Of a DNA stretch of 64,000 bases, positions 24,673 to 36,877 are shown piece after piece. Position 1 is the stretch's first letter, and each line of letters starts with the position of its first letter. Source of the DNA: Choanephora cucurbitarum (Eukaryota; Mucoromycota; Mucoromycetes; Mucorales; Choanephoraceae); contig JAIWNI010000055.1 of NCBI GenBank assembly GCA_025331435.1, forward strand, positions 62,001 to 126,000, written 5' to 3'. A program made the position numbers and the translations under genes. A model generated the notes under the pieces. That model was not told the origin of the DNA, ran no database searches, and saw nothing but the letters and a program-made list of their open reading frames with translations.

Positions 24673-25972
24673 TTAATGATCGTGGTGACTGGTACTTGCT
24701 TTTATTTCGCAGTTGGTTTGGGTATCCATGGTTGTTGCTATTTCATTTTCGAAAAAGGCTGGCATAAGTGATGATTGTTGATCTATTTTCTGGTCGACAC
24801 ACAAGCTCCAGAAGGCTGAGGAAATGATCGCCAATTGATCGGCTTGTGCGATGAAAAGTGAAAGTTCTTTCAAAGACATTGGTAATTGAATATGGGCAAT
24901 TTCGACCATTGGATAGAAGCCATTCCTTGTACCCTCAGTCAAATAGAATGTTGCGTGATATCCTTATTCGACGTGATGATAATTGAACCAAAGGTGCTAA
25001 TATGTCTCTTTTTTGTATTCAAAATAAAAAAAAACCAGAAAAATTTACCAACTACAAGAAACGACAGGACAAATTTGCTACGATAAGTGTCAATGGCGTT
25101 CTTTGATAAAAGTGCCAATCGCACTAAGTCTTTTCCGACTAGCTTGTGATTCAGCGCCTGGGATGCCGATTTCACTTCTCCATGTTCTAAAGTTTGCCCA
25201 ATCTCCATGTCTGTCATCATACTGATTGTAAAATCAGGTCTAGCTAGTAACAATGACATCTCGCTCGATTTGCACTCGTCATTAGCAACAGAAGTCCTAA
25301 AGTACACGAAAATGACAAAAAAAAATTGAGCACAAGATTGACTGAGATATTCATCAAAACATGATATGCTTCCTAAGGCTTTCCAACAATGGATTGATAG
25401 CCGCAGTGATATATCTTGTAATCAACTCCAGTTCATCAACTTTCTGACCGATTGGCTCCAAAGGTAATTGTTTAAGTCTACGGGCAAATATTAATCGAAA
25501 TATAATGAATAAACTCTATGACTTGAGTTCTTCCTTATTCGCCCTTACAGATTTCGAAAGCAAAATAATATCCTGATGTAGACATCGTTGCACGTCAAGA
25601 GATGCGGTTCGTCAATGATCGTTTTCACATAATGGCAGAATTCGCGAAATTTCTTTGTAATTTCGATGTTCTGAAAGACAAAATGGTTGTTGTCTAGTAA
25701 CAAAAAAAGTCTAGCCTAACTTGATGATATCCTCAGGTGCAGTAATGATCCTAAAACAAATAAAATATAGAAAACCAAATCATTAGGTGCTCACAACCTT
25801 GGGCCGAATGCGTCAGGTCAAGTCGTTTGGTCATTGGACTTAGAAGATGTATGCCCAAATGTAGACACTGGGTCATGCTATGTTTAGATATAAGCCGAGT
25901 GCTGCACTTGATAGGCACTTGAGCCTGAAATTCTACTAAGATTATCTTTGAATTTTTCTCAGCAATACGCAA
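24673..25972 (-). CDS. Lineage-specific hypothetical protein (expanded Mucorales-type family)
   Basis: The last two exons are clear: 25296-25049 and 24962-24673 join in frame to give ARPDFTISMMTDMEI, HGEVKSASQALN, LVRLALLSKNAID, then HATFYLTEGTRNGFYPMVE and IAHIQLPMSLKELSLFIAQ. Upstream open pieces (KVDELELITRYITAAINPLL near 25430; IEITKKFREFCHYVKTIID near 25640; ILVEFQAQVPIKCS near 25920) read in the expected order, so earlier exons probably reach about 25970. I could not fix every upstream junction. The pattern 'RPDF - GEVK - LVRLxxLSKNAID - TFYL - IAHIQLPxxLxEL' is one I associate, from memory, with large families of unnamed proteins in Mucorales genomes. No biochemical role is known to me. 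Placement next to retroelement debris suggests the family is carried in unstable DNA. Confidence 0.55.
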
Positions 25973-25991
25973 AAGGCGTCTCTTGCTGCAT

Positions 25992-26225
25992 TCACCCGTT
26001 TTTTTGAGTCTTCCAGAACCTTTCTTTCGTCATCCTTAAGATCTGTTCCACCTCGCTCATACAGTTGACTTCTTGTAGCTTGGTTTTACTCAATGTTCTT
26101 GAACTTGGGTGTAAAATAATATTTTCATTTGTTAGCCAGTCCATACCAAGAATGATGGGTTCATTTTGCTCCTTCACTAAATACATATGAGCCGTGGAAG
26201 TGTAACCATTGTTGAATCCTCACTC
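25992..26225 (-). mobile_element. Retroelement aspartic protease fragment (Ty3/gypsy-like)
   Basis: The minus-strand frame contains PIILGMDWLTNENIILHP. The ILGMDWL signature is the conserved C-terminal part of the retropepsin domain of LTR retrotransposon polyproteins. The frame opens after a stop and ends at a stop before any reverse transcriptase, and the N-terminal active-site Asp motif is not seen. No LTR pair, integrase or RNase H was recognised nearby. So this is a short, decayed piece of a polyprotein. Confidence 0.6.
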
Positions 26226-26299
26226 GTCCTCTCATTTCGCTTCCCTGATTATTGGCTTTACCTTACAGAGCATATGGCGCTCGTTTAGCTGTGATATAC

Positions 26300-26833
26300 G
26301 CTACTTTCTCGTCTTGTTTGTCTTCTTTTCAGGAACACCGGCATCAGTGTTGAACTTGTATTCAGCCCTCCGTTTTTGAGCTGCGTACTCGTTGACATGT
26401 GCAAGTCTGCAAGATTCATCATGAGTCAAGCCTTTCTCAAAAGCGTAATGCATGTGGGCCTCTCGTTGATAAGGAATATATTTCGTATACTCCGTAGCTC
26501 TATCTTCTCTGGTGCATTCTTCATGGTGGTGTCATGGCCTTCGGAAAGACCAGACATATCAACCTCTGTATGTTTTATGAGCTTCTGAAGGGTCTTCAGC
26601 TTTGTAAGGCGAAATAAAGGAATCTCATCAACTGTCATAGCCTCTCTCCCATCTTCATCGTACATGTGTTCTTGCCCATCCTCGTTATAGAATCTCAAGT
26701 CAGATGCTATCTCAAGTCTAAAGTAAAAACCAAATAACCAAATGTTGTTCAAGAAATCAACCAAATGAAGTCCACAAGTGGCCGATTGTGATTCGAAAAA
26801 AACAACCAATTGAGAGTCGAAAAAAGTGATCAA
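26300..26833 (-). pseudogene. Decayed open frames upstream of the retroelement fragment
   Basis: A minus-strand frame (to about 26426) has an acidic stretch (FYNEDGQEHMYDEDGREAM) and a helical stretch (RLTKLKTLQKLIKHTEVDMSG). A different frame then reads HYAFEKGLTHDESCRLAHVNEYAAQKRR until about 26320. The change of frame mid-way, with no good intron, suggests a frameshifted remnant. It may be gag or another element-encoded protein of the same insertion, but I do not recognise it. Confidence 0.35.
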
Positions 26834-26971
26834 TTGGTACCGAAAGCACTGTATCAGAAGCTATGCACCGAAACAATGTTATAGTAAAAACTCCAGCCCT
26901 TTCTGGATTAAAAGGGGGAACTGTCTCCATGCTTCTCCAATGACTCATCTTTTATATAAAAAGAAAAAGAA

Positions 26972-27076
26972 AAAGAACAAAGAACAAAGAACAAAGAACA
27001 AAGAACAAAGAACAAAGAACAAAGAACAAAGAACAAAGAACAAAGAACAAAGAACAAAGAACAAAGAACAAAGAAC
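26972..27076. repeat. Perfect heptanucleotide tandem repeat, 15 copies of AAAGAAC
   Basis: 105 bp made of exactly 15 uninterrupted copies of AAAGAAC. Since seven is not a multiple of three, every forward frame encodes a 7-residue period (KNKEQRT in one frame). It is flanked on the left by an A-rich imperfect run. There is no sign that it is translated. Perfection suggests recent expansion. Confidence 0.95.
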
Positions 27077-28138
27077 TAACAATTCACCTATCAAGCTTTC
27101 AAAGTACTTTGAGTATGTTTACCTAGCATTGTGGGAAATGAAGGTGAGTACAATAATCATGATGAACAAAACTCTCAGTTCTTATTGGCTGAACAAAGCA
27201 ATCAAGATACACGTTGGTGATCAAATTAATGCCTTATAAGATTAAATCATAAACAAAAGCAACTATCACTCTGTCAACGTTCTTCCTGTAACATGCTTCA
27301 GATCACGCAAGAAAGAGCTTTGTTTTCCAAGAAATACATCTTCTACGAGCTGCATACTCTTCAAGAAATAAAAATTCATATTCTGTATAGGTTTCAATAC
27401 TATTTTGTTCGTGTCACGCATGTTTACTTATTGGCCGAAAAAGTTCAAATTGACATTTAAGATCCAATCAGGTGAAATGTTTGCATATTGTAAACTCAGT
27501 AACATATACTTTATGTACGTGAAGTACATGTCAGATTCACACGCAAGTAACATTCAATCGAGAACTCCCATTATATTAGCCTCATCCTCTTTGTAACTTA
27601 GAATCTGTATTACTTTAAGATAATCAAATGCTTTTTTGTGCTTATGTTTTTCTTCTTTTTAGCTTTCATTTGAATACGTTTTTTATAGTTCAACCGGTTG
27701 CATCTTGATTGCTGAAGAACATATCATTATAAGGTTCTGTTCTGAGTGAAAATAAACTAGAAATAAGAAAGTGTAAAGAAATAAAGACAAGCAACTTCAA
27801 GTGTTGCGCCATCAATTTTAACAATTGCGCAACGATTTGATTGGAGCATACCATTTTTATTTTGTCCAAATCAAAAAAAATGTCGCAATGCTTTTTAGCG
27901 TTAGTCATCGAACATATGACAAACCAGCAAAAGATGGTAATTGTTAATTCCCCGCTAATTCAAACAACTTGAAGAAATGTAACAAAAGACCCTATAAATG
28001 GACAAAAGTGTATAGGATCGCGCAATCATTATAGTTCATTCGCAACAAGGTTGGGAAAGGATGTAAAAAGAAAATACGTATAAAAGCTAAATGATATTAT
28101 ATTGCTTTTTGCTTTACTCATTATAAGCATCAATTACT
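27077..28138. other. Intergenic region before the dioxygenase gene
   Basis: About 1.06 kb of AT-rich DNA with no supported gene. The right end is the promoter of the TauD-type gene; TATAAAAGC at about 28079 is a possible TATA element roughly 60 bp before its start codon. Confidence 0.5.
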
Positions 28139-29371
28139 ATGGCCCCTCCTAACACTGACATACTCACTCAAGAATTCGAAAAAGTTGATATTCGCGAACT
28201 TGCTCGCACGAAGGGACACTATCTCGTTTATCCTGAAAAAAAGGTAATTTTAAAAAAAAAGGATGTTTCTTTAACAATGCAAGCTGATATGTCCTTTTGA
28301 ACAGTACCCTGAACTTGAACCTTTTGAACATAAAGACCCTGGCCACCTCGCTGACCCCAAGAAGGCCTCTATCTTTGACAATGCTGAAAAAGTAACCGAC
28401 CTTACCCCTCACATTGGTACTGAAATCAGAGGTTTGCAGCTATCGCAATTGAACGATCAACAGAAGAACGATTTGGCTTTGTTGGTCGCTGAACGTGGTG
28501 TTGTATTCTTTAGAGATCAAGATATTGATGTTTACCAAGGTGTCGAGTTTGGAAAGCACTTTGGTCCTCTGTAAGTTAAACATGAAGAAAGAGAAAGGGA
28601 AAAGTAACTCATGATTGCTTTAGTCATGTTCATAACACTTTCGGACACCCTCCTGGACTCCCCGAAGTACATGTAGTTTACTTTGACTCGCAAACAAATG
28701 AACGTTACAAGTCTATTGGTGCTGTCAGCCTTGAACTTTCTCGTGCTGCTCAAGATGGATGGCATTCCGATGTAACCTATGAACTTCAACCTCCTGGTTT
28801 GACACTCTTAAAAATCGATACTTTACCACCTACAGGTGGTGACACCCTCTGGTCCTCTGGTTACGCAGCCTATGATAGACTATCTGCTCCTTTCAAAAAG
28901 TTCTTAGAAGGCTTGGAAGCAGTGCATGATGGTTATTACCAGGTAGAAGAAGCAAACCTTGCTAATCATGTTGTGCGTCGTAAGCGCTGGAGTGCCGTTC
29001 ACCCTGTTGTCAGAACACACCCTGTTACAGGCTGGAAGTCCCTCTTTGTTCAAAAGGGCTTTACTAAATCAATTGTTGGTCTCTCTAAGCGTGAATCTGA
29101 TGTTATCTTAAATCATCTTTTCGATCATGTCTCCGGTGGTGTTGATTTCCAAGTTCGCTTCAAGTGGGAAGAAAACAGCGTGGCTGTATGGGACAACCGT
29201 GTTACTAACCACAATGCTGTATTCGATTATCTTGATATTGGAAGACGTCATGGCTGGAGAATCACTCCTCAAGCAGAAGCACCTTATTTCGATCCTAACA
29301 GCAAGTCCAGAATTGAGGAAATCATCAAAAAAGCACAAGCTGAAGCTGAATCAAAGGAAGCCAAGCAATAA
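28139..29371 (+). CDS. TauD/TfdA-family alpha-ketoglutarate dioxygenase
   Basis: Three exons, 28139-28243, 28305-28570 and 28624-29371, give 372 residues. The Fe(II)-binding facial triad is visible: WHSDVTYE (His171, Asp173) and the distal His320 in NRVTNHNAVFDY. GRRHGWRIT supplies the Arg that binds 2-oxoglutarate. IGTEIRGLQLSQL and VVFFRDQDID are usual for fungal sulfonate/taurine-type dioxygenases such as yeast Jlp1. These enzymes hydroxylate sulfonates or related acids, releasing sulfite or another leaving group. The exact substrate cannot be inferred. The C-terminal tail is charged (EAESKEAK). No other sulfur-metabolism gene lies nearby. Confidence 0.9.
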
Positions 29372-29767
29372 TCCAAAAAATATATATATCACATTTCTCT
29401 TACGCATTAATTTCATTGTAACACTTTACATTTAGCTATCATCAAATTCTGTAAAATAAAATAAAAGCGTGTTTTAGCTTAATTTCATTCATGCACATTG
29501 AGATAAACAAATCGGTACCAAGTACAACAAAGCCCTCTCTCCTTTCTTTTTTTTAGCTTATGAAACAAAGTTTATTTCTGAGACGACATAGATTGACTGG
29601 CTGTAGTAGATCAGTGATGCTTCTTATACACAGTAATCTCAAAAGTATCTATGCCAGTTTTCAACCTTCTAAAAGGGAAATCATGCTTTATGAATTAGCT
29701 GCTCTTAAAAATTGAAATTTTATTTGCACCATCAATATACCTTTCTCTCTTTCTCTGTCTTCAGAAA
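29372..29767. other. Intergenic region between dioxygenase and F-box remnant
   Basis: 396 bp, AT-rich, with a T/C-rich leader just before 29768. No gene seen. Confidence 0.5.
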
Positions 29768-31345
29768 ATGAACAAACTTCCTATCGAAATAGTCTACCAC
29801 ATAACACCTTATCTGACCTATTCAGACAAGCTGAATCTATCGTGTGTTTGTCGAGAATGGTACAACCTTGTACGCAAAACATGTCTGTATACACATTTTA
29901 CAATCAAAGACATGCAGCGTTTTGATACAGCTATCAGCGTTTTCAAGGAACATCCACGATTATGTTATCAAGCAAAAAGCATTCGGCTTACAAGAATGAA
30001 CAACAAGTTCCAAGAAATACTTCAATTGCCCATACTTTTCCTCCATCTGACTCACTTTGCTTATCAGAGCTACAATCGACATTATGACAACGACTTGGAG
30101 CTTAACGAACAAGACATGAAGCCATGGAGAAGGCTAGAGTGCTATGAAGAAACCAACAAGAACTTGTTATTTATGCTGCTTTTGACAAACGTTGAATTTC
30201 CAGAATTAAGAAAGATCAAAATTGATTTCTGTATGAACTATAGCCACTGTGATGACCTATTCCGTCTAATGAAAAATGCACCTAATCTGGAACACCTTGA
30301 ATTATCTTTTGCTACTGTCAATCTGGAGATGATGGAGATTCTTCATGATAACTTGCCTAGTTTGAAGACACTTATATTGTCTGATATCAAGGATGCGCCA
30401 AGCAATCTTGGCCTCACTTTTGAAACTCAACATCAAGCAGGAATGAGAACAGATGAGTCCAGCAACCGGCAATTGATTGATGGACAGCACCCTATATCCA
30501 TTGATCCAGCTTCTGACATCACACATCTACAAATAACTGACATGATGGCGGTGAATGGCAATCACTGTATGCCGCTTCAGTGGATAGTATACATAGCTCT
30601 CAAATTACAAAGAGGCCATCCGTAAACGTATCAATGACAATCAGTTTATGGATCATTATAACACTGGCACTCGTTATATTCTGTCCAATTTGCAAAAGCT
30701 CGAAAGCTATGACTCTAATGTTCTATTGTTGAATGATGCATCAAGTCTGTTGACTCACTTGAAGAAAGTCAACTTGTCAAGTCAGATAATCGATCAATTA
30801 TGCTATCTTACAAAATCACAGCACAGGGCAATCGCTTAGACATGTTATGATAAAGCATCTGGCGCTCATACCAAGCGTGGTTGACCACATAAAGCACTTT
30901 GAAAATTTAAAATCGCTTAGAATCGAAGGCAGTTCCAAAGAGCATCTATAGAGCTTGACACTATCTTGGCAAAAACTCGGCTGTTTAGAAGACTTGATGC
31001 TATCTGGTTACGATGTCCACTTGAGCCCTAAGAGCTCAAGAAGATGTTCCGAAGCTTTCAAATTAAAAAACACTGATATTGAAAAGAGTCTCATTATCTA
31101 CAGATGTATTTGATAATGTGATAAATTTCATATCACAAACATGTTTACATTTGACCAAGATCATTTTACAAGGAAAGGTCATGAGAACACATCAGCAATT
31201 GATTACTCTCAACTTTCCTGAGCATCTGCTTAAATCGATGAATGTATCCAATATTGGCAACAGATTGTATAAAGTAGACAATGGTGTGTCAACAAAATGG
31301 TTCAGTTTTAATGGTCAAAAGTTGGAAGAAAAAAGAGCCATTTGA
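29768..31345 (+). pseudogene. Broken F-box/leucine-rich-repeat gene
   Basis: The N terminus is a normal F-box: LPIEIVYHITPYLTYSDKLNLSCVCREWYNLV (in two pieces, residues 4-35). Leucine-rich-repeat-like sequence follows (LRKIKIDF, NLEHLELSF, LPSLKTLIL). The first frame ends at 30625. The homologous sequence continues in another frame from about 30600 (NYKEAIRKRIND to SSQIIDQLCYLTKS), then in a third from about 30842 (IKHLALIPSVVDHIKHFENLKSLRIEG). That frame has a TAG near 30948 and continues past it (SLTLSWQKLGCLEDLML). It shifts again near 31075 (LKRVSLSTDVFDNVINF) and ends at 31345. Three frame changes plus an in-frame stop, with no fitting introns, indicate a pseudogene. F-box proteins recruit substrates to SCF ubiquitin ligases. 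The first 285 codons could still give a short product. Confidence 0.75.
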
Positions 31346-31569
31346 AGATTCGCATGTGTCCATTGTTCATAAAAGAATAACTCTCCATGGTACTAACTTG
31401 CCAAATTATTTTTAAACACTGGATAAAATGGTTGTCAATTAAACAATAAGCTTTTTTTTTTTTATGAAAAATAAGCGCGGAAAACAATCCTAGTATAATT
31501 ACTTCTATTCGGGTCAATTCAATCATTTCATCTTTTTTTTTTCAATTTTTTTTTTGTTTGTTCAATTGC

Positions 31570-33958
31570 ATGTCCTCTTCCAATAGCTCAAATGAGGACA
31601 TTTATAGTACAGAAGAAGATGATATAGGATCTTCTTACTTGAAACGTATATGTGCAACCATTCGTCATTTAAAAAGGTAGACTAAAGCCACATCTTTCAT
31701 ATAGTAAAAACTTGCTTGTCCGAGAACGATTTAAGACGACAAGGCGCACATAATTCTCGGTTCCCTTTCATCAATAGATATTCCATGCCCAACTCTTACT
31801 ATGATCCAGTTATCGACAGCACTAAACAATCCGATCATACCGAATACAATAGTGCGCACATCAACCACAAACAATTTCGAAAGTTACACAACACTCCCTC
31901 AACCTCGTATAGTATGAAAAGGAAAAAGAATAGAAAAAAAGATTTTAATATGCTTTCTTTCAAAGGCATGATCGACACAACCGAGTTCATAGTTGGTCAG
32001 GAATCAATGAAACATTACATCTACAAAGAGTCAAGCGTAATCATCCACAACCAACCATTGCAAGGCCTAACCAACCTTTTCATTCTGATAAGCATCAAAG
32101 TCCTCCGCATGGCAAAAAGTACGTCAAGGTAAGGCGGAAGAAGAAAGTGAAGGTGCACTGGCTTATTTAGGGGCTATAGATCAAGTCCAAAGTAAAGGCA
32201 AACAGACGCTTTGGACGTATTGTGTTGGCTCAGACGCTTTCTTTTGGTTGCACTGCTGCTGAAGTTCTCGCAAGTGTACCTATGACAACAAAAAATGTCG
32301 AAACTGAAGAACCAAAACAGCCTCTAGATGCCGTATGGGTCGTTCGCTTTAGTAAAGATGGAAAGTATATGGCGACTGCAGGTCAGAGCTGTATTATTAA
32401 TGTTTGGAAGGTGTTGAGAGATACAACTCTCAGTGACAACATTCTATTAAAAGATATTATACCACATGAACAATCAATCAAAGTGTTTCATGATGCGCCT
32501 GTCCGTATCTATACAGGGCACACGTTTGATATTTTAGACTTGAGTTGGTCAAAGGTAATTGCGGATGATAAAGGAATGAAAAGGAAAATAACATAGTGTT
32601 ATAGAACAACTTTCTGTTGTCCGCTTCAATGGACAACACTGTCAGGTAAAAAAAAAAAATAGATATGACTTCTTTTCTAGTTTTATTCACCTTGCTTGAT
32701 GTCAGGCTGTGGCACGTATCACAAGCTACTTGCCTTTGTGCATTTAATCACCCAGACATAGTGACGAGTGTCCGTTTTCATCCAAAGGTAAAAACGATCT
32801 AAAGGTTACTTGGAGATAAATCAGCGCTGAAAAAGAGACACACCAAAATAATAGGATGATCGATTTTTTCTTTCTGGTTGTTTGGATAGTAGAGTAAGAA
32901 TATGGAGTATTCCCGAAAAACGTGTTGCCTTTTGGAACGAACTTCCTAATGGGGATGCAATTACTGCTGCAGGGTTTACATCTGATGGACGATCTGTCTG
33001 TGTCGGTACTGACCAAGGCGATCTTTTGTTTTACGAAACGCAAGGACTAAGATACAACACACAAATCTCCGTCAAGAAGCGTCGGAAAAAGTATGGCAAG
33101 AAAGTAACAGGAATTGAGCCTATGCCTGGTATGCCAGCAGGTGAAGAACGCATTCTTGTGACCACAAACGACTCTCGAATCTGGATGATCAACATGAAAG
33201 ACAAAAGTTGTGTATACATCTATAAAGGACTACAAAACGAAGCCATGCAAATCAAAGCATCGTTCAGTGATGATGGGCGATACATTATATCTGGATCAGA
33301 AGACGGTTGCGTCTATATGTGGTGTACAGACCAAGTCAGTTATTCTCCATTTCAACATTGGAAAGATCGCCATCATTTCCGTGCAGCAGCTAACCTGTAC
33401 AGTCTAGGCGACCAGTTTGTTCATACAATGATGCAAAATGAATTAGACGGTTCATCTCCAAAGAGGACGTCGAGTTGGCTAAAGAAAGGCGAAAGGCGAG
33501 TGACTGATCGACTCAGAAGTCGGAACGAGCATTTTGATGCACATAGACATGCTGTTTCTGCAGCTGCTTTTGCGCCTCTGAGGACTCGTCAAATGTTAGC
33601 AAGGGCCGGTGGTGATATCATCTTGGAGCATACACCAGTATCTCTTCAGAATTCAGGAGGCAGTAGTCATATCGAGAAGGGTTCAAGACACGCCAGGAGG
33701 AATAGCAACAGTAGTTCTACTCATTCTACAGATGGTTATGAGGACATTCGCCAAGAAGCACGAGAACGTTTTACCTATCCAGAAAGTCAGATCCTTGTGT
33801 CTACTGATATCCATGGGGCAATCAAAGTATGGAGAATGGATTCAGGGTGCTATAGTAAATCACCAGACACTCTAGAGTTCAAGAATCAAAAAGTGGACAA
33901 ACCTACCAAGAAGCGGTTGCTTACACGAATCTTATCCAAACTTAATCAATCATTGTAA
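31570..33958 (+). CDS. WD40-repeat protein, WDR44/Dgr2-like
   Basis: Seven exons: 31570-31676, 31736-31906, 31966-32128, 32180-32554, 32605-32645, 32706-32787 and 32855-33958, giving 680 residues. After a disordered basic N terminus come WD repeats: AVWVVRFSKDGKYMATAGQ, then (I)[93 protein letters not shown] and a last one ending ILVSTDIHGAIKVW. The order, long insert before the last repeat and the NRRFGRIVLAQ motif before the first resemble WDR44 and yeast Dgr2/YMR102C. WDR44 binds Rab11 in endosomal recycling; the fungal role is less clear. The early exons were placed because only this splicing keeps frame; the first two introns are the least certain. Confidence 0.85.
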
Positions 33959-34545
33959 TTTTACTTTAGATAGAATTCAATCGATACCCTATTTATTTAA
34001 CTTTTTCTAATGAGCGTCGCTCTCTTTTACTTTGTATAAAACTCAAGTGTTTCTTTGAAGAGAAAAAACCGTTGACCATAGAAAGCTTAGGCATGGAAGA
34101 TACAGTGAGATGGAAAGAAAAGCGATGGGATGAGATAGAATAGGCTTTAACATTTGTATTGAATTCTTTCCTACAACATTTAGCTATTTGAGTGATCAAT
34201 ATTATGTTTATCAAAGCTGTTTTTTAAAAAAAAAAGGGGGAGAAGAACGATGACTTGATCAACTTCTGAGTGCCTTTTATCACAAGACAGCGAATGTCAT
34301 TTTTTGCTCTGTAAGGTGACAGCTTTGCTGTGCATGCTCTGCTTAATGATGCTGATACATTCAAGGATTGTATCGACATAGTATTCATATTCACTGAAAG
34401 GTCCCAAGTCTATCCACAAGCCCAACTCGATTGTTTAACTTATAACACTATGGAAAGGATAGATGCTGTTATTGAAATTACAGATCATAACAGATCATAA
34501 AGCGACACCTTTTTTTTTATTTTTTTTCTTATTTTTTTACCCATA
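33959..34545. other. Intergenic region before the neurochondrin-like gene
   Basis: 587 bp. It contains a short direct duplication (ACAGATCATA twice, about 34480-34499) and a T-rich leader before the next gene. No other feature seen. Confidence 0.5.
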
Positions 34546-36055
34546 ATGAATATCACAAGTGATGCTAGAGATAGATCAGCCGAGATCGATCGTTGTTTAT
34601 CGATGATTGTGCCTTCGGCATCAGATGAATCCAAGTTTGTAGGCATGTTGATCCTGCCTAAACTGTTGGATCAAAACAAACCTGAGGATATCGAACGCGT
34701 CTTCAAAGGCATGAATTTCAAATTCATTGAACGTTTATTACGCAACAGTAAGTCAAGTGAATACGCATCCACTGTTGACTGATGTATTTTTTTTTTAAGA
34801 TCAAACGATGGATGCACAAGTACCTGATCCTGTCCTGAAAGAGATCGCAGTCAATATCCTCAGTTGCTTTGCTCATTATGAGACATTGGCCAGTGAACCC
34901 GCCATGGCCGATCGTATTCCTGCTCTCTCTCGATTGTTGGTACCGAATCAGGTGTTGACAGAAGAGATCGTGATGATCTTGCTTCATGTGGCTGTCAAGA
35001 AAGAGGGACTTGTTCGCATGTTGGATCCAGACGTACTTAAGAATGTGTCTGAAGTGCTCTTTCAGACGGATCAGTCAGAGGAAAGAACGGCTTGTACTGA
35101 GCTTATGGTGTCAGTCTATCAGCGTGCCTGTAGCTTGGTATCGCAAGAAAAGATACCCAGTCTGGCCTCAGCCCTTAAATATTCGTTCAGTACCCTGTTG
35201 TCTATCTTATCCAACGCTCTAGATCAGGATCAAAAGTTAGTTAAATTCGAAGCATTGCATATCCTCAGTCAAGTATTGCCTGCTGCTTCACTTGAGGTAA
35301 GCACAATGCGATAGGTTTTTGATTGCATAATTAAGAAAGCATCTAGATGATGCAACAAGTGAAGAAAGAACAACCAGAGAAAAAGATAGAAGGTTGGCTG
35401 GATCATCTTCTGAAGGGCATTAGACAACTGTTGACCAGTAAATTACGTAACGTATCCATTCTATCCTGAAAGATAATAGACAAGTTAACCCTCACTATCC
35501 TTAGGTGATGAACAACGCGATAAGGTATTTACATTAGTGGCCTGTCTCTTACGTTATTTTGGTAACGATTGGCTCTTTCGATCCTTACAAGATACCAAAT
35601 CAGCCAAACGTAAGAAAGAAAAGGCCACAACAGAGCATGGACCTGCTCATGAGGCATTCACGATAGCCAATTTCCCCGCCTTACTTGTCCATCTGGTCTC
35701 TATTGAAGCCAAGATTATGTTGGACGAGATCAACGATCGATTGACTCAGGAAGTGAGTGAAGGAAAGACGATTGTATCTTCAAAACAAGCACGACAGGAA
35801 GCCATGATCCCCATGTACTTTGAGATCCTAGAGGCTTCGTTAGAATACCTCTCATTCCACTGTGAATCGGACAAGATGGATCCAGAGATGTTGTTGAAGC
35901 TAAGGACCACTCTGTCTGATTTTATGGATGTAGTGATTGAATTACTCAAGTTAATGCAAGACACAAAAGAAGATCTAGAGGAAGATTTGATAGCACAAGC
36001 CTGTATTCGACTTGTGTCACTTTGGATGGCAGAAGAAGGTTATGAGATGCCATAA
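34546..36055 (+). CDS. Neurochondrin-family protein
   Basis: Four exons, 34546-34747, 34800-35296, 35347-35446 and 35505-36055, give 449 residues. It is almost all helical, armadillo-like. The N-terminal part matches neurochondrin: a run of small and acidic residues, then KFVGMLILPKLL, RVFKGMNFKFIERLLR and DPVLKEIAVNILSCF. Later VFTLVACLLRYFGNDWLF and LLVHLVSIEAKIMLDE also fit. Neurochondrin is a leucine-rich cytosolic protein in animals and is found in some fungi; its molecular role is poorly defined. No catalytic motif was seen. The assignment rests on pattern recall and length, with no alignment. Confidence 0.75.
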
Positions 36056-36270
36056 ATAAAAGAGTGGTGTTTTATTTAGAGGGATCTATAGTGTGAATGA
36101 CTTGCCTGCTGATTCTGTATGGTTATCTATCAACTGAGCCTACAATGATGTGGTCCAGTTCACGAAATAATGCGCGTTCATTCAAATGCCGCTCTTCTAC
36201 CTTTAGGCTGACGTACCATGATTTTTTTTTTTGGCGCGTTCTTTTTTTTTTTTTTCTAAAAGCTATAAAA

Positions 36271-36845
<575 letters not shown>

Positions 36846-36877
36846 ATCAATACCCTATCTTTTATTATATAAAGTGA

